DNA from: Chitinophaga sp. YR573
GTDB taxonomy: Bacteria > Bacteroidota > Bacteroidia > Chitinophagales > Chitinophagaceae
Length of the DNA stretch: 64,000 nucleotides
Direction of reading: 5' to 3'
Assembly (NCBI RefSeq): GCF_900110995.1
Contig: NZ_FOJF01000001.1
Span: 4,066,803-4,130,802, forward strand
The first letter of the stretch is position 1; each line of letters opens with the position of its first letter. Below, one piece after another: positions 42,897-51,217 of this stretch. The notes under the pieces are model-generated. The model was not told where the DNA came from. It searched no databases and was given only the letters and a program-made list of their open reading frames with translations. Made by a program: the position numbers and the translations under genes.

Positions 42897-43838
42897 ATGC
42901 ATCGCTGCCTTTGTTTTGTTTTATTTCTGTTGTGTAGTCAGGCTGTTATGAGCCAGTCCCTTGCCGAACTTGAAAAGCAACTGGATTCCCTATTGAGTAA
43001 ACGGGAGAAAAGTGAATTCATGATCGGGGTAGGCTACGGTAATAACCCTGCCTATGGAAGTAAAGTCGTTGCCAGCAACGAAGACCGTCCAATTGTGATG
43101 AAGACTTTCGTCACACCTACCGTTGGATACTACCATAAAAGCGGGTTCTATGGCACCGCCAGTGCTTACTACCTTTTTGATGCCATCGGCGATCCCTGGT
43201 TTGAATGGGATTTCTCCGCAGGGTACGACTATTCCAAAAACAGGAACTTCCTTACAGGGATCTCTTATACAAGGTATATCTTCTCTGATTCTTCAGACGT
43301 TCCGGCCACACCTATTAATAATGAACTGTTTGCATACTTCTATTACCGCAAGTGGTGGGTTCAGCCCGGCATTAGCCTGGATTTTGGCTGGGGTAGCAAA
43401 GAAGAAAAAATAGGACCTGCTACCCGTAATGTTTCCGGGAATGACTGGAACATAGTAGCCGCCGTCAGACATCCCTTTATCTTTATGGATGTTATAAAAG
43501 CGGATGACGCTTTCCTGATAACCCCTTCCTTTGGCCTTACCATGGGAACAGCACATTATTACAGTAACCTCAAAGCATTCCAGTATATCTCCCGCTCTCC
43601 CAAACTGAAATGGGACGATAAACAAGAGCGTCCTGAAATTATGAGGGATGCACTTCAACTCTCCAGCAGTAACAAAACCGGCTTCGAAGTACGGGCCCTG
43701 GACTTTACCCTCAATGTTTCTTACGTAATAGGAAAATTTACCATAGCTCCTTCTTATACAGTCTTCAGACCCTTTCAGGGAACGGATAAGAGCCTGATGG
43801 GATACTTCACAGCAAGGGTTGGATTCTCAATAAAGTAA
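42897..43838 (+). CDS. Outer-membrane beta-barrel protein, unknown function
   Basis: 313 residues with a signal peptide (MHRCLCFVLFLLCSQAVMSQS). A short coiled segment (LAELEKQLDSLLSKREK, 22-38) is followed by alternating amphipathic strands with aromatic edges (YYHKSGFYGTASAYYLF, WFEWDFSAGYDYSKN) to the end, GYFTARVGFSIK, which is a typical barrel end-strand. I do not recognise a specific family. Probably co-transcribed with the phosphoesterase. Confidence 0.78.
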   Translation: MHRCLCFVLFLLCSQAVMSQSLAELEKQLDSLLSKREKSEFMIGVGYGNNPAYGSKVVASNEDRPIVMKTFVTPTVGYYHKSGFYGTASAYYLFDAIGDPWFEWDFSAGYDYSKNRNFLTGISYTRYIFSDSSDVPATPINNELFAYFYYRKWWVQPGISLDFGWGSKEEKIGPATRNVSGNDWNIVAAVRHPFIFMDVIKADDAFLITPSFGLTMGTAHYYSNLKAFQYISRSPKLKWDDKQERPEIMRDALQLSSSNKTGFEVRALDFTLNVSYVIGKFTIAPSYTVFRPFQGTDKSLMGYFTARVGFSIK

Positions 43839-43896
43839 TATATAAATAAACTTAGCATAGAATTTGATATAATATGTAGCACATAAAAAACGCTAT

Positions 43897-44514
43897 ATGA
43901 AAAAACTGTTTTTCGCAATGGCAGTACTCAGTGTAACTGCATTTTCTACTGTTAGTGCCCAAAGCAAATTTTTAAGATTCGGTTTAAAAGGAGGTGCAAA
44001 CCTTGGTAAACTGGATGGTAAAGGTTACAAGGATGGATTTAACCTGGGATATCACCTGGGTGGTTTTGCACAGATCAACCTCACAAAAGGCTTTGGTGTA
44101 CAGGGAGAACTGATCTTCTCATCTACCCAGACTAAAACAACCGATGATTTCGGTCAGATTTATAACCCGGACAATCTGAACGACCCTTCAAATGAAAACA
44201 AAAAGATTAAACTGAACTATCTCAGTATTCCCCTGCTGGCTAACTTCTCTCTGGGAACTCCACGCATCAAACTGCAGGTCGGACCTCAGTTCAGTGCATT
44301 GGTGAGTAACAAGAATGTATTCAAAGGTGCCGATGACGCATTCAATGGCGGAGACATTTCCGGTGTTGCCGGCTTATGGATTCAGCTGCCAATCGTAAAC
44401 ATCAGTGCCCGTTACATTGTTGGTTTTACCGACGTAAGAAGTGTACAGGACGTGTCTAACACCGGTAACTGGAAAAACCAGGCTATCCAGTTAGGCGTGG
44501 GGGTAACATTATAG
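43897..44514 (+). CDS. PorT-type outer-membrane beta-barrel protein
   Basis: 205 residues with a signal peptide (cleavage after TVSAQ, about 22). FLRFGLKGGANLGKLDG begins the barrel, and NYLSIPLLANFSLGTPRIKLQVGPQFSALVS near 107-137 is the hallmark of the outer-membrane barrel family to which PorT belongs (common in Bacteroidota and in many paralogues). Ends GNWKNQAIQLGVGVTL. General role unknown. Strong terminator follows. Confidence 0.85.
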   Translation: MKKLFFAMAVLSVTAFSTVSAQSKFLRFGLKGGANLGKLDGKGYKDGFNLGYHLGGFAQINLTKGFGVQGELIFSSTQTKTTDDFGQIYNPDNLNDPSNENKKIKLNYLSIPLLANFSLGTPRIKLQVGPQFSALVSNKNVFKGADDAFNGGDISGVAGLWIQLPIVNISARYIVGFTDVRSVQDVSNTGNWKNQAIQLGVGVTL

Positions 44515-44535
44515 TACTTATCACATAAATTATAG

Positions 44536-44567
44536 AAAGCGTCCCGGCAAATTGTCCGGGACGCTTT
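44536..44567 (+). terminator. Terminator after the PorT-type gene
   Basis: 12-bp stem 44536-44547 with 44556-44567, 8-base loop, then TTTTTATT. Confidence 0.9.
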
Positions 44568-44693
44568 TTTTATTAGACCTATAGTTATTACGTATATACA
44601 AATGGCATTAAACTTGACAATATACCTGTGCTTATAAATAAAAGGAAAAGATAGGCCATGGTCTGACAAATTGGCCACTTTCTGAATTAAACT

Positions 44694-47102
44694 ATGCAGA
44701 TGAACAGATTTTATTTAAATAATTCTGAAGAAGAGATGGAATTCATGCCAATAATCCCTTTAAATGAAGATGGGGATGGGCAGGAAGACGATAAAATACC
44801 CGATGAACTGGCACTCTTACCTTTAAGAAATACTGTACTTTTTCCCGGTGTTGTATTACCTATCACCGTTGGCAGAGACAAATCAATTAAGGCAGTCAAT
44901 GATGCTTACAGAAGCGACAAACTGATTGGCGTTGTAGCACAGAAAGACAGTACAATAGAGGACCCTAATATAGTTGATCTGGCAGATGTAGGTACGGTTG
45001 CCCGTATCGTGAAGCTGATTAAAATGCCGGATGGTGGTACTACTATCATCATACAGGGACGCAAGAGATTTAAGATCAGTGAAATAGCTTCCGAAGATCC
45101 TTATTTCAAAGCCCGTATAGAGATACTGAACGATGAAATAGTGACAGATGATCCGGAATTTGATGCGTATATCTCATCTATCAAAGACCTGGCAGGACAA
45201 ATCATTCAACTCTCTCCAAACCTGCCATCCGAAGCAAGCATTATCCTCAAGAATATTGAGAACGCTTCCTTCCTCGTGCATTTCGTTTCCTCCAACCTTA
45301 ACTGCGACCTGAAGGAAAAACAACAACTGCTGGAAATCAATAATCTGCGCACCCGAGCAGAACTGTTATTGAAACTCCTGCAGGTGGAATTGCAACTGGC
45401 AGAGTTAAAAAACAAAATCACCAACAAAACCAAAGCAGACCTGGATAAACAGCAACGGGAATACTTCCTGCAACAACAGCTGAAATCCATTAAGGAAGAA
45501 CTGGGTGGTGATTCCAACGACCGTGAAGTAAAAGAACTGCAACGCAAAGCGGAAAAGAAAGTATGGACAGAAGCTGCTGCAGAACTGTTCCGCAAAGGAA
45601 TCGAGAAACTGGAACGTATGCATCCAAGCACTCCCGATTATTCTGTGGTATATAATCACTTAGACCTGATGCTGGACCTGCCCTGGCAGGATTATACCCA
45701 GGATAGCTACGATCTTAAAAAAGCCAAAAAGATCCTTGATAATGATCATTATGGCATGGATAAGATTAAAGAAAGGATACTGGAATACCTGGCCGTGCTG
45801 AAACTGAAAGGGGATATGAAATCTCCTATCCTTTGTTTCGTAGGCCCTCCGGGTATTGGTAAAACCTCTCTCGGACGCTCTATTGCCAGTGCCATCGGTC
45901 GTAAATATGTACGTTTGAGCCTTGGTGGTTTACACGATGAAAGCGAAATCCGCGGACACCGTAAAACATATATCGGTGCTATGCCCGGTCGTATCCTGCA
46001 ATCCATCCGTAAGGTAAAAACCTCTAACCCGGTGATGATCCTGGATGAGATAGACAAGATAGGCAGCGACCAGCGTGGAGATCCAAGTTCTGCCATGCTG
46101 GAAGTACTGGACCCCGAACAAAATGGTACCTTCTATGATAACTACCTGGAGCTGGAATATGATCTCAGCAAGGTATTATTCATCGCTACTGCCAATAACA
46201 TCAATGCTATCAGTCCGGCCCTGCGCGACCGCCTGGAAATCATTGATCTCAGTGGTTATTCCATTGAAGAAAAAGCAGAAATCGCCAAACGCCACCTTGT
46301 TCCAAAACAGAAAGATGCACATGGTCTGAAATCTCTGAAGATGAAGATCAGCACCAGCGTAATGGACAGGATCATCCAGGACTATACCCGTGAAAGCGGT
46401 GTACGTGAACTGGACCGCCAACTGGCTTCCATTATGCGCTCCCTTGCAAAAGATGTAGCACTGGAAGAAGAAGTGCCGGATAGCCTTACAGAAGAACATG
46501 TAGAGAAAATACTGGGTAAACCACGCTATTCCAACGAAATATACAAAGTAGGTAACCCTGCTGGTGTAGCTGTTGGCCTGGCCTGGACTTACGTAGGAGG
46601 AGATATCCTCTTTATAGAAAGCAGTCTGAGTGAAGGAAAAGGAGAGCTGAAACTGACCGGGAACCTTGGTAACGTGATGAAGGAGTCTGCAACTACGGCC
46701 CTCAGCTACTTACAGGCTAATGCCGCTCAGTTCAATATCGATCCCAAGATGATGTACCAGCGTAGTGTGCATGTACACGTACCGGAAGGGGCAGTGCCTA
46801 AAGACGGTCCCAGCGCAGGTATCACCATGCTCACCGCACTTACTTCCGTATTTACAGGAAGAAAGGTAAAATCTTATCTGGCAATGACAGGGGAAATCAC
46901 CCTGCGTGGACAGGTATTACCGGTAGGAGGGATCAAGGAAAAGATCCTGGCTGCCAAAAGGGCGGGTATCCGGGAAATTATCCTTTGCTGGCAGAATGAA
47001 AAAGATATCAAGGAATTAAATCCTGAGCATATTAAAGGGTTAAAGTTCCATTTTGTAAAAGAAATGAACCAAGTGATCGATATAGCGTTATTAAAGAAGT
47101 AA
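44694..47102 (+). CDS. lon: ATP-dependent protease Lon
   Basis: 802 residues, usual LonA size. N-terminal substrate domain (from LALLPLRNTVLFPGVVLPI, about 40), a long coiled-coil (about 220-310), AAA+ with Walker A GPPGIGKTS near 383 and Walker B ILDEIDK near 445. The protease domain has catalytic Ser707 (PKDGPSAG) and Lys750 (GGIKEK). Degrades misfolded and regulatory proteins. Single gene; a hairpin pair follows. Confidence 0.97.
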   Translation: MQMNRFYLNNSEEEMEFMPIIPLNEDGDGQEDDKIPDELALLPLRNTVLFPGVVLPITVGRDKSIKAVNDAYRSDKLIGVVAQKDSTIEDPNIVDLADVGTVARIVKLIKMPDGGTTIIIQGRKRFKISEIASEDPYFKARIEILNDEIVTDDPEFDAYISSIKDLAGQIIQLSPNLPSEASIILKNIENASFLVHFVSSNLNCDLKEKQQLLEINNLRTRAELLLKLLQVELQLAELKNKITNKTKADLDKQQREYFLQQQLKSIKEELGGDSNDREVKELQRKAEKKVWTEAAAELFRKGIEKLERMHPSTPDYSVVYNHLDLMLDLPWQDYTQDSYDLKKAKKILDNDHYGMDKIKERILEYLAVLKLKGDMKSPILCFVGPPGIGKTSLGRSIASAIGRKYVRLSLGGLHDESEIRGHRKTYIGAMPGRILQSIRKVKTSNPVMILDEIDKIGSDQRGDPSSAMLEVLDPEQNGTFYDNYLELEYDLSKVLFIATANNINAISPALRDRLEIIDLSGYSIEEKAEIAKRHLVPKQKDAHGLKSLKMKISTSVMDRIIQDYTRESGVRELDRQLASIMRSLAKDVALEEEVPDSLTEEHVEKILGKPRYSNEIYKVGNPAGVAVGLAWTYVGGDILFIESSLSEGKGELKLTGNLGNVMKESATTALSYLQANAAQFNIDPKMMYQRSVHVHVPEGAVPKDGPSAGITMLTALTSVFTGRKVKSYLAMTGEITLRGQVLPVGGIKEKILAAKRAGIREIILCWQNEKDIKELNPEHIKGLKFHFVKEMNQVIDIALLKK

Positions 47103-47171
47103 CACTTCAATGCAGGTTGTTACAGTTGTGACCTGCATCGTATGTTTATGTTGATTGTTTTAAGGGTTTAA

Positions 47172-47209
47172 AATAAAGCCATTCTTCCTTCGGGCAGAGT
47201 GGCTTTATT
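47172..47209 (+). terminator. Hairpin terminator after lon
   Basis: AATAAAGCCATTCT with AGAGTGGCTTTATT (one G-T pair) around a CC-TTCG-GG inner turn. A weaker hairpin, ATGCAGGT with ACCTGCAT, precedes it at 47110-47138. Confidence 0.72.
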
Positions 47210-47271
47210 GTGTATGCTAATTTTCCCCCGGCTCATTAATATTATTTATTATTAATTAGTTTTATGTCAGC

Positions 47272-48312
47272 ATGTGGAAGATTAACATCTTATTTTTATT
47301 CCTATACATACAGCCATGTACCGCACAGGTACTGGGAGGAAAGAGCGTATTTTCTTTCCTGGATCTTCCCGTAGCTCCTCAACTGGCGGCTTTGGGAAAC
47401 GCAAATGTGAGTCAGCAGAATAATGATATCGCCTTATCCGCATTAAACCCGGCTTTACTCAGAGAAAGCATGCACCAGCACCTGGAAATGAACTACACCA
47501 ATTACTTCGCAGATGTGCAGTACGCACATTGCCTGTTTGGTTATCGTTCCAGCCGTTTACAGACAACATTTGCAGCCGGTATTCAATACATCAACTATGG
47601 TACTGTTACTCAAACAGATGCATCCGGTAATATCCAGGGAGCTTTCAAACCCCGGGATATGTCCGTGCAACTTACCATGTCCCGTCAATATCTGGAAAGA
47701 TGGCATTACGGTATCACTTTACAATTTATACAATCAGGTTACCAGCAATATCATTCTACCGGTTTAGGCGTAAATGTGGGGCTCACTTACCAGGATACTA
47801 CTCATAAATGGCAGGCAGGATTTGTAGCAAAGAACATGGGGGTACAATTAAGCACCTACGTCGCAGGTTCACAGGAACCTTTACCATTCGACTTACAGAT
47901 AGGGATTTCTAAAAAACTGGAACATATTCCTTTACAATTATCAGCCACTTTACATCACGTCTATCAGTTCGACGTTCGTTACGCAGATCCCGGCTTTGAA
48001 GAAGGCACTATCATTACAAACGGAGATACAACTAAAGCCGGTAATAAAACAGCAGATAAGATCTTCCGGCATTTTGTGCTGGCAGCACAGTGGGAGATAG
48101 GCCGTTATATAGAGTTTACAGCAGGGTACAATCATTTAAGACGTCAGGAGTTAGCAACAGCTCAGCAAAAAGGGTTAAGCGGTTTCTCCGCAGGTTTAGG
48201 CGTTATTACACGCAAACTGCAACTACGCTATACCCGTTCATGGTACCAGCGCAGTGCAGCGCTTAATCAGTTAGGAGTGAATGTTCCACTAAAAGAGTGG
48301 GGCGTATTCTAG
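47272..48312 (+). CDS. porQ: Type IX secretion system protein PorQ
   Basis: 346 residues with a signal peptide (MWKINILFLFLYIQPCTAQ). The start of the mature protein, LGGKSVFSFLDLPVAPQLAALGNANVS, is the PorQ hallmark (GGK-F-FL-LP), followed by barrel strands of the FadL/PorV-like fold. PorQ works with PorU, PorV and PorZ in the surface attachment complex that cleaves and anchors T9SS cargo. Its presence agrees with the T9SS adhesin/SprF pair 3 kb away. Confidence 0.88.
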   Translation: MWKINILFLFLYIQPCTAQVLGGKSVFSFLDLPVAPQLAALGNANVSQQNNDIALSALNPALLRESMHQHLEMNYTNYFADVQYAHCLFGYRSSRLQTTFAAGIQYINYGTVTQTDASGNIQGAFKPRDMSVQLTMSRQYLERWHYGITLQFIQSGYQQYHSTGLGVNVGLTYQDTTHKWQAGFVAKNMGVQLSTYVAGSQEPLPFDLQIGISKKLEHIPLQLSATLHHVYQFDVRYADPGFEEGTIITNGDTTKAGNKTADKIFRHFVLAAQWEIGRYIEFTAGYNHLRRQELATAQQKGLSGFSAGLGVITRKLQLRYTRSWYQRSAALNQLGVNVPLKEWGVF

Positions 48313-48339
48313 AAAAAATAACTTTCAAAATTTTGGTGT

Positions 48340-48356
48340 GCAGGGCGGAGCCCTGC
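48340..48356. repeat. GCGNAGC-centred mini-hairpin repeat, copy 2
   Basis: GCAGGGC-GGA-GCCCTGC, perfect 7-bp stem and GGA loop, 27 bases after porQ. Differs from copy 3 only in the loop (G for A), the change allowed in the d(GCGNAGC) hairpin class. Confidence 0.8.
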
Positions 48357-48367
48357 AAAAAAAACTT

Positions 48368-48410
48368 AAAAAAATTATTGAATGAGCTTAGCTCATTCAA
48401 TAATTTTTTT
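48368..48410. terminator. Bidirectional terminator, porQ/pdxJ
   Basis: Perfect 20-bp stem (48368-48387 with 48391-48410) and TTA loop, A/T-rich ends giving T-runs both ways. The right edge touches the pdxJ stop codon. Confidence 0.92.
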
Positions 48411-49141
48411 TAATCTATCAACTCTCTTTTATACAACTGTATTGTATTCTCAAGTCCAAGATAAATCGCATCACAAACCAGTGCATGGCCAATAGAAACT
48501 TCCTTCAACTGTGGAATATGCAGCTTAAAGAAGCGTAAATTATCCAGGCTCAGATCATGCCCTGCATTCAGATCTAATCCAATAGCAGTAGCAGCTTTTG
48601 CGGTATTCTTGTAATCATTGAATAACTGGAAATTCTGTGCTTGTGTACGCGCTTTTGCATACTCTTCCGCATAAGGGCCGGTATATAATTCTATGCGGTC
48701 TGCTCCTGCGGTTTTAGCCGCTTCCACTTTACTCACATCTGCATTTAAAAAAATAGATACCCTGATTCCTGCAGCCTTTAAAGTACCGATTACATCTTTC
48801 AGATAAGACTGATACTTGATAGTATCCCAGCCGGTATTGGAAGTAATCGCATCAGGCGGATCAGGTACCAGTGTACATTGATGAGGCTTTACAGCCAGCA
48901 CCAGGTCCATGAAATCCTTAGACGGATATCCCTCTATATTAAATTCTGTAGTTACCAGTGGTTTCAGGTCTTTCACATCCTGGTAGCGTATATGGCGTTC
49001 ATCCGGGCGGGGGTGTACGGTAATGCCATCAGCGCCAAATCGTTCACAATCCTGTGCTACTTTAAGTATGTCCGGCATATTGCCGCCCCGTGCATTACGG
49101 AGGGTAGCAAACTTGTTGATATTTACACTAAGCTTGGTCAT
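48410..49141 (-). CDS. pdxJ: Pyridoxine 5'-phosphate synthase
   Basis: 243 residues, normal. Condenses 1-deoxyxylulose-5-phosphate with 3-amino-1-hydroxyacetone phosphate. Near the N-terminus LSVNINKFATLRNARGG (4-20); the conserved TVHPRPDERHI near 41 and HDLSLDNLRF near 194 (active-site His) are intact; SIGHALV near 217. TIM barrel, cytoplasmic. Single gene; convergent with porQ, with hairpin repeats on both sides. Confidence 0.96.
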   Translation of the reverse strand: MTKLSVNINKFATLRNARGGNMPDILKVAQDCERFGADGITVHPRPDERHIRYQDVKDLKPLVTTEFNIEGYPSKDFMDLVLAVKPHQCTLVPDPPDAITSNTGWDTIKYQSYLKDVIGTLKAAGIRVSIFLNADVSKVEAAKTAGADRIELYTGPYAEEYAKARTQAQNFQLFNDYKNTAKAATAIGLDLNAGHDLSLDNLRFFKLHIPQLKEVSIGHALVCDAIYLGLENTIQLYKRELID

Positions 49142-49189
49142 GCTACAAAATTAAAGAAAAAAGGTAGTGACTCAGTTTGATTTTTGGGT

Positions 49190-49206
49190 GCAGGGCGAAG
49201 CCCTGC
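49190..49206. repeat. GCGAAGC-centred mini-hairpin repeat, copy 3
   Basis: GCAGGGC-GAA-GCCCTGC, perfect 7-bp stem, preceded by TTTTTGGGT and followed by AAAACCCC. Same core as copies at 28448 and 48340. Confidence 0.82.
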
Positions 49207-49214
49207 AAAACCCC

Positions 49215-49259
49215 TTAAATTGATTTTGATGGTGCGAAGCGCCATCAAAATCAATTTAA
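49215..49259. repeat. Long hairpin with a GCGAAGC tip
   Basis: 21-bp stem (49215-49235 with 49239-49259, one G-T pair) with a GAA loop, so the tip again is GCGAAGC. Directly follows copy 3. No T-run beyond the stem, so it need not be a terminator. Confidence 0.78.
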
Positions 49260-49279
49260 CTAAATCATTACCAGAAAAA

Positions 49280-49310
49280 AAGGGTGTTCTGTTTTTAACA
49301 GAACACCCTT
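49280..49310 (-). terminator. Terminator of ahcY
   Basis: Minus strand: 14-bp stem (AAGGGTGTTCTGTT arms), 3-base loop, then TTTTTTCTGG. Lies 22 bases after the ahcY stop. Confidence 0.88.
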
Positions 49311-49331
49311 TCCTATATGTTTTTGATACGA

Positions 49332-50660
49332 CTAGTACCTGTAGTAATCAGGTTTGTAAGGACCTGCAACCGGAATGTTCAGGTAAGCAGACTGGGTAGG
49401 AGTTAACTCATCCAGTTCTACGCCTATCTTTTTCAGGTGCAGACGGGCTACCTTCTCATCAAGATGTTTAGGCAGTACGTATACTTTGTTCTCGTATTTG
49501 TCTGTGTGCAGCCACAGTTCCAGCTGAGCCATTACCTGGTTTGTAAATGAGTTACTCATTACAAAGGAAGGGTGACCATTAGCACAACCAAGGTTTACCA
49601 GGCGGCCTTCAGCCAGCAGGATAATATCTTTACCATCGATGGTATACTTATCTACCTGTGGTTTGATTTCCACTTTAGTATTACCGTAGTTCTTGTTCAG
49701 CCATGCAACATCGATTTCGATATCGAAGTGACCGATATTAGATACGATACATTTATCTTTCATCAGTTTGAAGTGCTCTCCGTTGATGATATCGCGGCAA
49801 CCGGTAGTTGTTACGATAATATCAGCTTCTTTCACTGCATCAGACATTTTCTTTACTTCATAACCTTCCATAGCAGCCTGCAGTGCACAGATAGGATCTA
49901 TTTCAGTAACGATTACACGGGCACCTGCACCTCTCAGAGATTCTGCAGAGCCTTTTCCAACATCACCAAAACCAGCAACAACGGCAACTTTACCAGCAAT
50001 CATCACGTCAGTAGCACGACGGATCGCATCTACACAGGATTCGCGGCAACCGTACTTGTTATCAAATTTAGATTTGGTAACAGAGTCATTGATGTTGATA
50101 GCAGGGATAGGTAAAGTACCATGCTGCATACGCTCGTATAAACGGTGTACACCGGTGGTAGTTTCTTCACTCAAACCCTTAACGTGCTGGATCAGCTCAG
50201 GATATTTATCAAATACCATGTTTGTCAGGTCACCACCATCATCCAGGATCATGTTCAGAGGACGGTCAGCCGCACCAAAGAACAGGGTCTGTTCAATACA
50301 CCAGTCAAAATCTTTCTCACTTAAACCCTTCCAGGCAAATACAGGAACACCTGCAGCAGCTACAGCAGCAGCGGCATGGTCCTGAGTAGAGAAGATATTG
50401 CAGGAACTCCAGCGTACTTCTGCTCCCAGATGTACCAGTGTTTCTATTAATACAGCAGTCTGGATGGTCATATGTAAGCAACCGGCAACGCGGGCACCCT
50501 GTAATGGTTTGGTATCACCATATTCCGTTCTCAGGGACATTAAACCCGGCATTTCAGCTTCTGCCAGTTCAATTTCTTTGCGTCCCCACTCGGCCAGAGA
50601 CATGTCCTTTACCTTATATGCAAGGTTAAAGTCAATGTTAGAATTAGCTATTGTCGACAT
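49332..50660 (-). CDS. ahcY: Adenosylhomocysteinase
   Basis: 442 residues, usual. Splits S-adenosylhomocysteine into adenosine and homocysteine, relieving inhibition of methyltransferases. SCNIFSTQDHAAAA near 80; NINDSVTKSKFDNKYGCRES near 190 with the catalytic Lys/Asp; NAD-binding GFGDVGKGSAES near 233; C-terminal GPYKPDYYRY as in the family. A TAGATTTG -7 box lies at 50677-50684. Confidence 0.97.
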   Translation of the reverse strand: MSTIANSNIDFNLAYKVKDMSLAEWGRKEIELAEAEMPGLMSLRTEYGDTKPLQGARVAGCLHMTIQTAVLIETLVHLGAEVRWSSCNIFSTQDHAAAAVAAAGVPVFAWKGLSEKDFDWCIEQTLFFGAADRPLNMILDDGGDLTNMVFDKYPELIQHVKGLSEETTTGVHRLYERMQHGTLPIPAININDSVTKSKFDNKYGCRESCVDAIRRATDVMIAGKVAVVAGFGDVGKGSAESLRGAGARVIVTEIDPICALQAAMEGYEVKKMSDAVKEADIIVTTTGCRDIINGEHFKLMKDKCIVSNIGHFDIEIDVAWLNKNYGNTKVEIKPQVDKYTIDGKDIILLAEGRLVNLGCANGHPSFVMSNSFTNQVMAQLELWLHTDKYENKVYVLPKHLDEKVARLHLKKIGVELDELTPTQSAYLNIPVAGPYKPDYYRY

Positions 50661-50676
50661 TTTTACTTGTTTTGTG

Positions 50677-50684
50677 CAAATCTA
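50677..50684 (-). promoter_or_regulatory. Candidate -7 box of ahcY
   Basis: TAGATTTG on the minus strand fits TAnnTTTG, 16 bases before the ahcY start. Confidence 0.48.
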
Positions 50685-50943
50685 CCTTTATTTTATGGCT
50701 TCTGACTATGCATTTGTTCTTTTTTTTAATGCCCAAACAGAACATTTGATTAATTCACCCCTTTCTTATTTTTTCACTGTCGGTATAGTTCAGTTTGCTA
50801 ATCATATGTTATAACATGATTTTAGCTGATATATTCACATCATATGTGTAAAAAAAACCATCTCATAAAAGGTTGGTAAATAGGGAATAATAAAAGTTAT
50901 CCCCATTTCGGGGATAGACATATTAACAAAACATATAAAATAT

Positions 50944-50975
50944 TTTGACTGGGTGTCAAATATTCGATATGTTTG
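50944..50975 (+). promoter_or_regulatory. Adhesin operon promoter with overlapping inverted repeat
   Basis: TTTG (50944-50947), 20 bases, TATGTTTG (50968-50975): both boxes and the spacing fit the Bacteroidota -33/-7 consensus. TTTGAC (50944-50949) and GTCAAA (50955-50960) form an inverted repeat covering the -33 box, a possible operator. Confidence 0.62.
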
Positions 50976-51217
50976 TATTTCAATATATATGTATTGTCAT
51001 TGAGTTTTCGGGGCAATACAAAATTTGATGGTTTTGGCAGCTGCTTAATGTGATTGGTACGATCTGGACTAACCATCAAGGAATCAGTTCTATGCGTTTT
51101 ATTTTATCAGCAGCACAGGGCTTTTTTATTGCATTTAAAAGAATTCGTAACCATATCCTCATTATTGGTTAATCGTGAACAGAATCAGATGGATAATAGA
51201 AATTTACACGCTTTACT

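Larger units (their letters stand above)
50661..51217. other. 557-base AT-rich intergenic region between ahcY and the giant adhesin
   Basis: Divergent promoter region. It holds the ahcY -7 box near its left end and a full Bacteroidota-type promoter near the middle for the adhesin, giving that gene a leader of roughly 235-240 bases. Only short open frames without family-like features occur here. No tRNA, repeat or riboswitch fold I can support. Confidence 0.6.
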
